A stretch of 64,000 nt of DNA from Bradyrhizobium sp. Ghvi (GTDB lineage: Bacteria; Pseudomonadota; Alphaproteobacteria; Rhizobiales; Xanthobacteraceae). The DNA lies in the NCBI RefSeq assembly GCF_900115265.1, contig NZ_FOVU01000003.1:62001-126000 (forward strand). Direction: 5' to 3'. Shown here piece by piece: positions 1 to 8,136 of this stretch. Both the position numbers and the translations under genes were made by a program. Position 1 is the first letter of the stretch. Each line of letters opens with the position of its first letter. Below the pieces are notes generated by a model. The model was not told where the DNA came from, did not search any database, and was given only the letters and a program-made list of their open reading frames with translations.

Positions 1-228
1 ATTATGAATATGATTAGCGATTCGGGCACGAAGTTCACAGCCTAATCTTGCGCCAGTTGTTGTGCGATGCGGTCCAGGCCATGTCGCAAAGCCGCTCGCG
101 CTCTTCTCAAAGATAACGACGAGCGCACGAATCTCGTTTCGGCCATGCCAGCGACGTCGTTTTCCCTCAAGTCCGAGCTAAGCGTCGCGATGCAAAGTTA
201 TCCACGCGGATTGCGCGGAAGGTCCGGC

Positions 229-576
229 ATGACCCGACACATTCTCGCCTTGCTCAGTTTTTGCGCAGCGCTTGCGGGATGCACAAGTGCGTCCGCAGCT
301 GAGCGTCGCTCCATCGCGTGGGATGGACTTGGTCAGGATCCGAATCGTGCGTCTGTCACAAGACGACACGTCGCCAATCACGCAGCTCCGGAGAATGATC
401 CCAATCTGGAGCGGCAAAGGGTGCTTTCCACCTTGCGGCCATATTCCGACGCGTGGTGGGCAGTCCACGACGAGATCGAGGCGGAGAACGACAGGCAGCT
501 CGGCTCGAAGCTCGTGATCTGCCGCAGCTGCGTGACGCAGCCGCCGGGCGAGGACACGACCGGATCGATCCGCTGA
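229..576 (+). CDS. small predicted lipoprotein, unknown function
   Basis: A 115-residue protein. The first 18 residues form a short basic start, a hydrophobic stretch and the lipobox LAGC with the lipidation cysteine at residue 18, so export and anchoring in an envelope membrane is likely. The mature part is polar and ends with a CRSC pair near the C terminus. The frame stays open upstream to position 67, but the signal sequence begins exactly at the ATG at 229, which has an AAGG about 8 bases before it, so I chose that start. I recognise no domain. It converges with the VOC gene, with a small hairpin between them. Function unknown. Confidence 0.6.
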   Translation: MTRHILALLSFCAALAGCTSASAAERRSIAWDGLGQDPNRASVTRRHVANHAAPENDPNLERQRVLSTLRPYSDAWWAVHDEIEAENDRQLGSKLVICRSCVTQPPGEDTTGSIR

Positions 577-588
577 CAGAGCGAGCCT

Positions 589-609
589 CCTCTCTCATCA
601 CAAGAGAGG
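589..609. terminator. hairpin between convergent genes
   Basis: CCTCTCT and AGAGAGG pair perfectly around a 7-base loop, midway between two converging genes. No strong T run follows on either side, so its action as a bidirectional terminator is inferred from position only. Confidence 0.35.
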
Positions 610-638
610 AAGCCGCAATACATTAGCGAGGCCGCCCG

Positions 639-1052
639 TCACATGCCTTCGGCCGGGCAGTTCACCATCCAGGGAATGCCGAACTTGTCGACGCACATGC
701 CAAAGCCCTTGGCCCAGAACGTCTTGCTGAAGGGCATGGTGACGCTGCCGCCGTCGGCGAGCGCATTGAACTTGCGTTCGCCCTCGGCGGGATCCGCGAT
801 CGTCAGCGAGATCGAGAAGCCCTGGAGCTTTTGAGCATGCTCGGGTGGCGCGTCGGAGGCCATCAACACGCTGCCATCGGGCAACGACATCCGGGCATGC
901 ATGATCGTCTTCTCGCGGCCGGGCGCGGCAGGCACCTCCGCTGGGGCATCGGAGGCGCGCATCATCGCGTCGATCTTGCCGCCGAGAACCTTGGCATAGT
1001 AGTTGAACGCAGCTTCACAGGTGTCCTGATAGAACAGATAGGGGTTGAGCAT
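639..1052 (-). CDS. VOC family protein, PhnB-like
   Basis: A 137-residue protein of the vicinal-oxygen-chelate (glyoxalase/bleomycin resistance) superfamily, PhnB/YjdN type. It opens with the typical LNPYLFYQDTCEAAFNYY strand-helix, and carries the family's LPDGSVLMASD segment in the middle and the FGMCVDKFGIPWMVN strand at the end. Members usually form homodimers; most have no assigned substrate, and the metal-binding residues of glyoxalase I are not all evident. The ATG at 1052 follows an AGGAG, and upstream reading-frame sequence has no family similarity. It lies 38 bases after the SRPBCC gene on the same strand and belongs to the ECF sigma/YCII neighbourhood, a grouping common in Rhizobiales. 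Confidence 0.85.
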   Translation of the reverse strand: MLNPYLFYQDTCEAAFNYYAKVLGGKIDAMMRASDAPAEVPAAPGREKTIMHARMSLPDGSVLMASDAPPEHAQKLQGFSISLTIADPAEGERKFNALADGGSVTMPFSKTFWAKGFGMCVDKFGIPWMVNCPAEGM

Positions 1053-1090
1053 CGTTTCTCTCCTTTTCGCTTCTCTGGGCAGTACGCGCG

Positions 1091-1627
1091 TTACTTCTCG
1101 GTGAGCTTCTTCAGGCTGGCGAGGCCAGTTTCGAAATCCTTGCCGATCATCCTGTCCATGTTGACGAAGACCTGCATCACCTTGGACATGAACGGCGCCG
1201 GACCGTACATCGCCCACGTAACCAGTGTGGCATCACCTTGCGGCACAAAGGTGAACTCGGCGGTGTTGTGGCCCTCGAGGGGACGTTCGAAATCGAGCTT
1301 GATACGAAGTTTCGATGACGCGTTCGCCTCGAGGATCTCCATATGGCCGGCACCGACATTGTTGTTGCCGTCCCAGGCATAAGTTGCGCCCTTGCCCGCT
1401 GCGGTTCCACCATAGGTTCGCTTCATCGCGGGATCGCGCTCCTCATAGGGTGACCAGCCGGTCCAGAAGTGGAAATCGGCGACGAGTGGAAAGATCGCAT
1501 CGGCCGGCGCCTTCAGCGCCAGCGAGCGCTCGACCCGGAACGTGTCGGGCTTTGTCATTGCGAAACCGAGAACGCCCGCGATACCGACCGCGAGCACGAT
1601 GGCGATGATGGCAACAGCTTTCAGCAT
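1091..1627 (-). CDS. SRPBCC (START-like) family protein, membrane anchored
   Basis: A 178-residue protein. Residues 3-25 form one hydrophobic segment ending in FAMTKP, an uncleaved anchor or signal. The rest is a polyketide-cyclase/AHSA1-like SRPBCC fold: it starts with the ALKAPADAIFPLVADF helix, contains FHFWTGWSPYE and ends with a long amphipathic helix (MIGKDFETGLASLKKL). Such folds bind hydrophobic ligands; the ligand is unknown here. I chose the ATG at 1627 because the membrane segment begins right there. It is probably transcribed with the VOC gene downstream. A palindromic repeat separates it from the sigma factor gene upstream, so continuity with that gene is uncertain. Confidence 0.8.
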   Translation of the reverse strand: MLKAVAIIAIVLAVGIAGVLGFAMTKPDTFRVERSLALKAPADAIFPLVADFHFWTGWSPYEERDPAMKRTYGGTAAGKGATYAWDGNNNVGAGHMEILEANASSKLRIKLDFERPLEGHNTAEFTFVPQGDATLVTWAMYGPAPFMSKVMQVFVNMDRMIGKDFETGLASLKKLTEK

Positions 1628-1717
1628 GAATGGCTCCCCTGATACGGGATTAAGACGAAGGGGAGATGGCAGACGCCGACAATTTGGAGATGAATTTTTT
1701 TCGTCTGATTGTCGAGC

Positions 1718-1757
1718 GTCATTCCGGGGCATCGCGAAGCGATGAGCGCGGAATGAC
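1718..1757. repeat. palindromic intergenic repeat, GTCATTCC family
   Basis: GTCATTCC at 1718 pairs with GGAATGAC at 1750, with an inner ATCGC/GCGAT stem. It belongs to the same family as the larger copies at 56689-56788 and 60640-60764. It lies between the sigma factor and SRPBCC genes. Confidence 0.75.
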
Positions 1758-1762
1758 ACCGG

Positions 1763-3040
1763 CTAACCCGCCCTCGTCCCCTTCGGCTGGCTGTCGCGGA
1801 TCAGGCGATCGATGTGCATGCGGATGTGGGCGGCCTCGGCGGAGGTGTTGGCGAGGGCAATGGCGCGATCGAAGGCGACGCGGGCTTCGTCGTTACGGCC
1901 GAGTTGCATCAGGAACGCACCGCGCACGCCGTAGAAATGGAAATAATTGGCAAGCTTCGGCGCCAGCGGCTCGATCAGGTCGAGCGCGGCCTGCGGCCCG
2001 CGCACTTTGGAGACGGCAACGGCGCGGTTGAGCGTCACCACCGGCGAGGGCTGCACCACCTCCAGCGCGCCATAGAGCAGGTCGATCTGGGTCCAGTCGG
2101 TCTCATCAGGCGTCGCGGCGCGCGCATGCAGCGCGGCAATCGCGGCCTGGATCTGGTAGGGACCGCTGCGGCGGTGGCGCATCGCCTTGTCGATCAAGGC
2201 GAGACCCTCTGCGATCATGGTGCGGTTCCAGAGCGAGCGGTCCTGGTCGTCGAGCAGGATCAAGGAGCCGTCCGCGGCAATGCGCGCCGCACTCCGCGCA
2301 TGCTGCAACAGGATCAGCGCCGTCAGGCCCATGATCTCCGGCTCGCTCTGAAACAGCCGGAGCAGCAGCCGCGCCAGCCGGATCGCCTCCTCGCACAGCG
2401 GCTTGCGGATCTCGGCCGTGTCGCCGCTCGCCGAATAGCCCTCGTTGAAGATCAGATAGATCATCGCGGCGACGCCGGCGAGCCGCTCGGAGCGCTCGAT
2501 CGCGCCGGGCGCCTCGAACGGCGTTCCGGCCTCCGCGACCTTGGCCTTGGCGCGGGTGATGCGCTGCTCCATCGCGGCTTCCGAGACCAGGAAGGCGCGC
2601 GCGATCTGCTTCACCGTGAGCCCGGAGACGATCCGCAAAGCCAGCGCGATCTGCTGCGTCGCCGGCAGTTGCGGATGGCAGCAGATGAACATCAGCCGCA
2701 GGATATCGTCGCGGTAGTGCGAGCCGTCGAGCCGCTCGGCGAGCGCGCCTTCGGCGTCGTCGAGGTCTGAGATCGCCTGGTCGTCCTCGGGCAGCGGCTG
2801 CTGCTTGCGGGTGCGGCGGACCTCGTCGATCGCGACGTTGCGGCCGACCATGATCAGCCAGGCTGCAGGATCGCGTGGCGGCCCGTTCTGCGGCCAGGTC
2901 TTGAGCGCACGCAGGCACGCGTTCTGAAAGGCTTCCTCGGCTGTATCGAGATCGCGGAAATAGCGCAGCAATGCGCCGACCGCCTGGGGTCGCGCCGAGG
3001 TCAGCGCGGTCTCGATCCAGGCGGTGTCGGTGTCGCTCAC
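1763..3040 (-). CDS. ECF sigma factor, ECF42 type with C-terminal DUF6596/TPR region
   Basis: A 425-residue RNA polymerase sigma-70 family factor. Residues about 10-80 form region 2 (RYFRDLDTAEEAFQNACLRAL), and residues about 110-165 form region 4 with the helix-turn-helix KQIARAFLVSEAAMEQRI. The remaining 250 residues are the extension typical of ECF42 (DUF6596 with TPR-like helices), which in this group is thought to control activity in place of an anti-sigma factor. No anti-sigma gene is adjacent. The start codon overlaps the stop of the YCII gene by 4 bases, the hallmark pairing of ECF42 factors with DGPF proteins. Length and layout match the family; target genes are not visible. Confidence 0.9.
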   Translation of the reverse strand: MSDTDTAWIETALTSARPQAVGALLRYFRDLDTAEEAFQNACLRALKTWPQNGPPRDPAAWLIMVGRNVAIDEVRRTRKQQPLPEDDQAISDLDDAEGALAERLDGSHYRDDILRLMFICCHPQLPATQQIALALRIVSGLTVKQIARAFLVSEAAMEQRITRAKAKVAEAGTPFEAPGAIERSERLAGVAAMIYLIFNEGYSASGDTAEIRKPLCEEAIRLARLLLRLFQSEPEIMGLTALILLQHARSAARIAADGSLILLDDQDRSLWNRTMIAEGLALIDKAMRHRRSGPYQIQAAIAALHARAATPDETDWTQIDLLYGALEVVQPSPVVTLNRAVAVSKVRGPQAALDLIEPLAPKLANYFHFYGVRGAFLMQLGRNDEARVAFDRAIALANTSAEAAHIRMHIDRLIRDSQPKGTRAG

Positions 3041-3405
3041 GCCGAAATTCCTCCCGGCCGGAACACGCCGACGGGACGCACCTCATAGGCACCACCAGGA
3101 TTGGCAGCGCCAAGGTCGCGCGCGACATCAAGGGCGTCGTCGAGATTCTTGCAGTCGACGATGTAGAAGCCGAGCAGTTGCTCCTTGGTCTCGGCATAGG
3201 GACCGTCGAGCACCAGCGGCGGGTCTTCCTTCCGCAATGTCGCCGCCGCGGTCGTCGGCAGCAGCCGGGCCACCGGCCCAAGCCGCCCCTGCTGGGTGAG
3301 CTTCTCCTGCACCACGGCGAGCTTCTTCATCACGGCCTCGTCCTGGTCCTTGCTCCAGGAGCCGACGAAGTCCTCGTCATGATAGCAAAGGATCGCATAA
3401 AGCAT
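3037..3405 (-). CDS. YCII/DGPF domain protein, partner of the ECF42 sigma factor
   Basis: A 122-residue single-domain YCII-related protein. It begins MLYAILCYHDED and carries DGPYAETKEQLLGFY, the DGPF signature of this family (Tyr in place of Phe), then a ferredoxin-like dimer strand near the end. DGPF proteins are encoded next to ECF42 sigma factors and are often members of their regulon; the biochemical role is unknown. The start at 3405 has AAGG upstream. The last 4 bases overlap the sigma factor start, so the two are translationally coupled. Confidence 0.88.
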   Translation of the reverse strand: MLYAILCYHDEDFVGSWSKDQDEAVMKKLAVVQEKLTQQGRLGPVARLLPTTAAATLRKEDPPLVLDGPYAETKEQLLGFYIVDCKNLDDALDVARDLGAANPGGAYEVRPVGVFRPGGISA

Positions 3406-3548
3406 GGGCAGCACCTTCCTTGAATGCTTGTTGTGAAGACGATCCACTATGCCCTGCCCCGACAGGGCTGCGGAAAAAAATTGCAAGAAAAATCCGACGG
3501 ATCGTGCCAAGGAGGGCCTCAATTGCGGAACCCGACGAGGCACTTCGA

Positions 3549-4514
3549 ATGAGCATGGGCACACTGGCCGTCCTGATCAACAGCACGCAGCAGAACTGGC
3601 TTCCGGAGCGCTGGAAGGCCCGGTTCGACGCAGTCTGCGGCGGCCGCCCTGTGGTGCTGCTGCCGGATGCCTCCCTCGATCCAGCCGAAGTGCACTATGC
3701 CGCGGTGTGGAAGCCGGTGCCGGGCGATCTTGGCTCATTCCCCAATCTGCGGGCGATCTTCAATCTCGGCGCCGGCGTCGATGCATTGATGGCGGACAAG
3801 AGCCTACCCAATGTGCCGCTGGTGCGCGTCGCGGTGCCTGATCTCACCAATCGCATGACCGAATATGTCGTGCTGCACGTGCTGATGCACCATCGCCAGG
3901 AGCTTTACCTGCGCGACTCCCAGCGCGCCAGGCGCTGGGAGCCGAAATATCAATGGCCGGCAAGCGCGGTCACCGTCGGCGTCATGGGCCTCGGCACGTT
4001 AGGTGCCGATGCCGCCGACGTGCTGCAGCGGCTCGGCTTCCGCGTCACCGGCTGGAGCCGCAGCCCGCGCACGATCGAGGGCGTCGAATGCTTTCACGGC
4101 AGCAATGGCATGGACGCGTTCCTGCGCAAGACCGACATCCTGGTGTCGCTGTTGCCGCTGACGCCTGAGACGCACGGTATCCTCAACCGCGACGTCTTCT
4201 CCAAGCTCAACCGCACGAGCCCGCTCGGCGCGCCCGTGCTGATCAATGCCGGCCGCGGCGGCTTGCAGAACGAAGCTGACATCCTCGCCTGTCTCGACGA
4301 CGGCACGCTGGGTGCCGCTTCGCTCGACGTGTTCGTGCAGGAACCGCAGCCCGAGAACAGCCGCTTCTGGACCCACCCCAAGGTGATGCTGACGCCACAC
4401 AACGCCGCCGACACCGATGCGGATGCGATCTCGGCCTATGTCGCCGAGCAGATCGCAACATTCGAGGCGGGCGGCGCGCTGGAGAACGTGGTGGACCGCG
4501 GGAGGGGATATTAG
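3549..4514 (+). CDS. ghrA: D-isomer-specific 2-hydroxyacid dehydrogenase (glyoxylate/hydroxypyruvate reductase A-like)
   Basis: A 321-residue NAD(P)-dependent 2-hydroxyacid dehydrogenase, likely a cytosolic reductase of glyoxylate or hydroxypyruvate. The N-terminal catalytic lobe has FNLGAGVDAL. The nucleotide-binding lobe has VGVMGLGTLGADAADVL (GxGxxG) followed by TGWSRSPR; the arginines after the second strand favour NADPH. The catalytic set is visible: Arg in INAGRGGLQ, Glu in VQEPQPE and His in LTPHNAA. Start choice lies between the ATGs at 3549 and 3555; neither has a strong Shine-Dalgarno. The frame stays open upstream but without family sequence. It is divergent from the YCII/sigma operon and stands alone. 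Confidence 0.8.
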   Translation: MSMGTLAVLINSTQQNWLPERWKARFDAVCGGRPVVLLPDASLDPAEVHYAAVWKPVPGDLGSFPNLRAIFNLGAGVDALMADKSLPNVPLVRVAVPDLTNRMTEYVVLHVLMHHRQELYLRDSQRARRWEPKYQWPASAVTVGVMGLGTLGADAADVLQRLGFRVTGWSRSPRTIEGVECFHGSNGMDAFLRKTDILVSLLPLTPETHGILNRDVFSKLNRTSPLGAPVLINAGRGGLQNEADILACLDDGTLGAASLDVFVQEPQPENSRFWTHPKVMLTPHNAADTDADAISAYVAEQIATFEAGGALENVVDRGRGY

Positions 4515-4537
4515 GACTCGGTAGCTCCGCCAGGCTG

Positions 4538-4567
4538 ACGTCGTCCTGCCGAAAGCCAGGACGACGT
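4538..4567 (+). terminator. hairpin after the hydroxyacid dehydrogenase gene
   Basis: ACGTCGTCCTG (4538-4548) pairs with CAGGACGACGT (4557-4567) over 11 bp, 23 bases after the stop codon, followed by GGTTTTCT. A rho-independent terminator is likely, although the arms also resemble the intergenic palindrome family. Confidence 0.5.
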
Positions 4568-4698
4568 TCGAGGTTTTCTGGTTCCCATCGTCCGTCTGAA
4601 GCCCCCGCACAATTTCCGCTCCGCCGGTATCCCGTTCACCCTCTTTTAGCGAGAAGTTGATAGGCGTTGTTAATCAACGCTCAACGAACGAGTTGGAC

Positions 4699-6666
4699 AT
4701 GCGGACGAGCCTCGGCCTCAGGATGCGGATCACGGTTGCGCTGGCCGTGACAGCGGCGGCAACCGCGCTGATTGCCGTGCTCGGCGCCATGTGGATCATT
4801 GCGGGGATCATTGACCGCGCCGACCAGCGGGAATTGCGCAGTCATTATGATGCGCTGCTGTCGCGGATCGCCGAAGAGTCCCACCGCGCCGCCGCCATGA
4901 GCACGGTCGTGGCTGCAATGCCGGCGACGCAGGAAGCGATGGCCAAGCAGGACCGCGAGGCCCTGGTGCGCCTGTTCGGGCCAGTGTTCGCCGCTACCAA
5001 ATCGGAATACGGCGTCGAGCAGTTCCAGTTCCACACGCCTCCGGCGACCTCCTTCCTGCGCGTGCACCAGCCGGCGAAGTTCGGCGACGACCTCTCGAGC
5101 TTCCGCAAGACCGTCGTCGAGGCCAATCAGGAGCGCAAGGTCGTGGTCGGCCTCGAAGGCGGCGTCGCCGGACTTGGCATCCGCGGCGTGGTCCCGATCG
5201 CGCAAGCGGGCAAGCATCTCGGCTCAGTGGAATTCGGCCTGACCTTCGGCCAATCCTTCCTCGACGATTTCAAGGTCAACCGCCACGTCGACATCGCCTT
5301 CCATCTCGCCGACAGTTCGGGCTTCAAGCTGTTCGGCGGCACGCTGAAGGGCAAGAGCTTCTTCGAGGCCGCCGATTACGGCCGTGCCACCGGCGGTGAG
5401 TTCACGGTACGCCAAGGCAAGCTCGACACCACCCCGGTCGCCGCCCTGCTCGCCCCGATCAAGGACTTTTCCGGAAAGCCGCTCGGCGCCGTCGAACTGG
5501 TGATGGACAACACCGACTACGTGGCCTCCGCCGACCGCGCCTGGCTGCTTTCGATCGGCATCGCCACGCTCGCGCTGATCCTCGCCGCCATCGTCGGCTA
5601 TCTCATCGCGCGCGGAATCTCGCGGCCGATCCTCTCGATCACGAACGTGATGCGTGAACTCGCCGACGGTCGGCTCGACGTCGCCGTTCCCGAAAGCAGG
5701 ACGAATGACGAGGTCGGCGCAATGGTGAAGGCGGTCGCGGTATTCCGCGACAACGCCATCAACTTCAGCAAGCTCCAGGCCGATCAGCTCGAGGCCAAGG
5801 TGCAATCCGAGGCCGAGAAACGTCGCGCCTTTGCCGCGCTCGCCGACAACTTCGAGGCATCCATCCGCGACGTCGTCACGACGGTATCTTCGGCTGCGGT
5901 CGAGATGGAGCACACTGCGCGCTCGATGTCGGCCATTGTCGAGCAGTCGCGACAGCAGACCCGCACGGTGTCGTCGGCCTCGGCACTCGCCTCGGAGAAC
6001 GTGCAGACCGTGGCGGCCGCGGCGGAGGAATTGTCATCGTCGATGACCGAGATCAGCCGCCGCCTCGCGCACGCGACCGAAGTGGTGGGCAGGGCCGCAA
6101 GCGACGGACAGGCGTCGAACGCGCGCGTCCAGAGCCTCGCGGATGCTGCGCAAAAGATCGGCGACGTCGTCTCCTTCATCAACGGCATCGCCGGCCAGAC
6201 CAATCTCTTGGCGTTGAATGCGACGATCGAGGCAGCGCGCGCGGGCGAGGCCGGCCGCGGTTTTGCGGTGGTCGCCTCCGAGGTCAAGGCGCTGGCGACC
6301 CAGACCGCGAAGGCGACCGAGGAGATCGGCGCGCAGGTGACGGCCGTTCAGGGCGAAACATCAGGGGCGGTGAATGGCATCCAGTCGATCTGCGCGACGA
6401 TCCGGGAGGTCGATGAAATTTCCGCCGCGATCGCAGCGGCCGTCGGCCAGCAGGGCACGGCGACGCAGGAGATCGCGCAGAACGTCCAGCAGGCCGCCGC
6501 GCGCACCGGCGAGGTCTCGCACAACATCGCCGGCGTCACCGACGGCATCGCGGCGACGGGTACGGCCGCGGAAGAAGTGCTGGTCTCGGCGATCGAGCTG
6601 TCAAAGCAGTCGCAGCGCCTGCGCGACGAGGTGGATCGCTTCCTCGCGCAGATCCGTGCGGCTTAG
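4699..6666 (+). CDS. methyl-accepting chemotaxis protein with periplasmic Cache-type sensor
   Basis: A 655-residue transmembrane chemoreceptor. TM1 is at about residues 7-38. A periplasmic sensor region of about 240 residues follows, reading like a Cache-type domain (IAEESHRAAAMSTVVAAMPA start, FQFHTPPATSFLRVH core). TM2 lies at about 283-308, then HAMP to about 360. The long cytoplasmic signalling domain carries the conserved hairpin tip ([20 protein letters not shown]) and a QTAKATEEI methylation-type helix. The signal relays to CheA/CheW. Ligand unknown. I prefer the ATG at 4699, directly before the first membrane helix, over an upstream TTG at 4657. It converges with the TetR gene with only 5 bases between stops. 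No che genes are nearby. Confidence 0.92.
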   Translation: MRTSLGLRMRITVALAVTAAATALIAVLGAMWIIAGIIDRADQRELRSHYDALLSRIAEESHRAAAMSTVVAAMPATQEAMAKQDREALVRLFGPVFAATKSEYGVEQFQFHTPPATSFLRVHQPAKFGDDLSSFRKTVVEANQERKVVVGLEGGVAGLGIRGVVPIAQAGKHLGSVEFGLTFGQSFLDDFKVNRHVDIAFHLADSSGFKLFGGTLKGKSFFEAADYGRATGGEFTVRQGKLDTTPVAALLAPIKDFSGKPLGAVELVMDNTDYVASADRAWLLSIGIATLALILAAIVGYLIARGISRPILSITNVMRELADGRLDVAVPESRTNDEVGAMVKAVAVFRDNAINFSKLQADQLEAKVQSEAEKRRAFAALADNFEASIRDVVTTVSSAAVEMEHTARSMSAIVEQSRQQTRTVSSASALASENVQTVAAAAEELSSSMTEISRRLAHATEVVGRAASDGQASNARVQSLADAAQKIGDVVSFINGIAGQTNLLALNATIEAARAGEAGRGFAVVASEVKALATQTAKATEEIGAQVTAVQGETSGAVNGIQSICATIREVDEISAAIAAAVGQQGTATQEIAQNVQQAAARTGEVSHNIAGVTDGIAATGTAAEEVLVSAIELSKQSQRLRDEVDRFLAQIRAA

Positions 6667-6671
6667 TCAGG

Positions 6672-7334
6672 CTAAGGCTTGGTCCCCACCATCACGTCGA
6701 TCGCGCCTGACACGATCGCCTCGAGCTCCTTGCGCGGCACGCGGGCGCGCGAGCGGATGGCGACGGTGTGCACGGTCGCAGACGCAATCTGCGCCAACAC
6801 GGCCGGATCGGCGCTCTCTGGCAATTCGCCCTTCTCCTTGGCGCGGCGGAAGCAATTGGCAAAAGCCTTGTCCAGTTCGGTGAGACCGTCGAGCACCATG
6901 GCGCGGATCTCGGGATCGCCGACGGCTTCCGATGCCGCGGTCACCACCGTGAAGCAGCCGCGTGGGCCGGTGTCGCCGGAGAGATAGATGTTGAGGGCCG
7001 AGGCGAAGATGCGCTCGAGCCGCTGACGCAGCGGCATCTCCTCGCGGAAGATCGCCGTCATCGAAGCCCGCGCGTCCTCGCGGTAACGCTGGTAGCTCTT
7101 GATGTAGAGCTCGCGCTTGTCGCCGAAGGCACCGTAAAGGCTCGGCCGGTTCATTCCGGTGGCTTCGCTCAAATCGTCGAGCGAGGTCGCGGCAAAACCC
7201 TGCCTGCGGAACAGGTCGAGCGCCTTGCCCAAAGCGACGTCCGGCTCATAGGCGCGTGGCCGGCCTCGGCGCTTCGGCTCGCTGCGGCGCCCGGGCTCAT
7301 TGGTAGCAGCTGGCGGCTTCGATTTTTGTACCAT
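6672..7334 (-). CDS. TetR/AcrR family transcriptional regulator
   Basis: A 220-residue repressor-type regulator. A basic tail (RRSEPKRRGRPRAYE) leads into the TetR DNA-binding domain: LDLFRRQGFAATSLDDLSEA and the helix-turn-helix MNRPSLYGAFGDKRELYI. The C-terminal ligand-binding region is of the AcrR-like type with GPRGCFTVV. It is divergent from a glutathione S-transferase gene 106 bases away and most likely represses it and itself. An inverted repeat with one arm over its own start codon supports this. The effector is unknown; an electrophile or xenobiotic would suit a GST target, which is inference. Confidence 0.88.
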   Translation of the reverse strand: MVQKSKPPAATNEPGRRSEPKRRGRPRAYEPDVALGKALDLFRRQGFAATSLDDLSEATGMNRPSLYGAFGDKRELYIKSYQRYREDARASMTAIFREEMPLRQRLERIFASALNIYLSGDTGPRGCFTVVTAASEAVGDPEIRAMVLDGLTELDKAFANCFRRAKEKGELPESADPAVLAQIASATVHTVAIRSRARVPRKELEAIVSGAIDVMVGTKP

Positions 7335-7387
7335 TTCGCAAATTAATCCTTGACCTGCCCTATATTATGCAAGACAGTACAAAAATC
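7321..7387. promoter_or_regulatory. candidate TetR operator: inverted repeat across the divergent promoter
   Basis: GATTTTTGTAC at 7321-7331 is repeated in exact inverse as GTACAAAAATC at 7377-7387, 45 bases apart. One arm covers codons 2-5 of the tetR gene and the other sits about 55 bases before the GST gene. On the minus strand TTGCAT (7373-7368) is a possible -35 element for tetR. Role inferred from position. Confidence 0.45.
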
Positions 7388-7440
7388 AATCTGGCCAGGT
7401 TGAGCGACACCGCAAAAGGAATTGCCCAAGGAGGCTACAG

Positions 7441-8085
7441 ATGGATCTTTATTTCTCGCCGCTCGCCTGCTCCATGGCGACCCGCGTCGCGCTCTATGAA
7501 GCCGGTGCCGAGGCGAACTATTTCGAAGTCGATTCGCCGACCAAGACAGTGCTGAAGGACGGCTCCGACTTCCGAACCGTGAATCCGATCGGTCTCGTGC
7601 CGACGCTGCGCACCGACGAGGGGGTGGTGCTGACCGAGAATGCGGCGATCCTGCAATACGTCGCGGACCGCTTCCCGCAATCCGGCCTCGGCGCGGCGGC
7701 GGGTATCGAGCGCACCCGGCTGCATCAATGGCTCTGCTTCATCGGCACCGAGCTTCACAAGGGCCTTTTCATTCCCGTGCTCGATCGCAAGGCGCCGCAG
7801 GAAGCCAAGGCCTATGTGCTGGAGAAGAATCTGTCGCGGCTCGACCATCTCGACAATTACCTGAAAGGACGCGAGTTCCTGCTCGACCGTTTCAGCGTCG
7901 CCGATGCCTATCTCGTCACGGTCATCAACTGGACCATGGCGACGCCGCCGATCGAGCTCGCCAAATGGCCGAACGTGAAGGCCTATTACGAGCGCCTGCG
8001 CCAGCGGCCGTCGGTGGCAAAGGCGATCGCGGAGGAGTTCGAGCTGTACAAGGCCGAGCAGGCGCGCAAGAAAGCGGCGGCATAG
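7441..8085 (+). CDS. glutathione S-transferase family protein
   Basis: A 214-residue cytosolic GST. Residues 1-80 form the thioredoxin-like glutathione-binding domain: MDLYFSPLACSMATRVALYE, then NPIGLVPTL and the glutathione-contacting TENAAILQY. Residues about 88-205 form the all-helical domain with the FSVADAYLVTV N-capping segment. The pattern (S-P-x-A-C-S start) is of the bacterial beta class, where Cys10 is catalytic. An AAGGAGG lies 8 bases before the ATG. It is divergent from the TetR gene, so conditional expression in response to an electrophile is likely. A strong hairpin follows the stop. Confidence 0.93.
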   Translation: MDLYFSPLACSMATRVALYEAGAEANYFEVDSPTKTVLKDGSDFRTVNPIGLVPTLRTDEGVVLTENAAILQYVADRFPQSGLGAAAGIERTRLHQWLCFIGTELHKGLFIPVLDRKAPQEAKAYVLEKNLSRLDHLDNYLKGREFLLDRFSVADAYLVTVINWTMATPPIELAKWPNVKAYYERLRQRPSVAKAIAEEFELYKAEQARKKAAA

Positions 8086-8103
8086 GCGATCCGGTCAAAA
8101 GCG

Positions 8104-8129
8104 TCGCCCCGGTCTCAGGGTCGGGGCGA
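8104..8129. terminator. hairpin between convergent GST and TRAP genes
   Basis: TCGCCCCG (8104-8111) pairs with CGGGGCGA (8122-8129) around a 10-base loop. It sits between the GST stop and the TRAP permease stop, suiting bidirectional termination; no T run is present. Confidence 0.5.
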
Positions 8130-8136
8130 TCGACAT

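Noticed and set aside
4657-4698. Upstream TTG start for the chemoreceptor
   Set aside because: It adds 14 polar residues with no Shine-Dalgarno; the ATG at 4699 directly precedes the first membrane helix.
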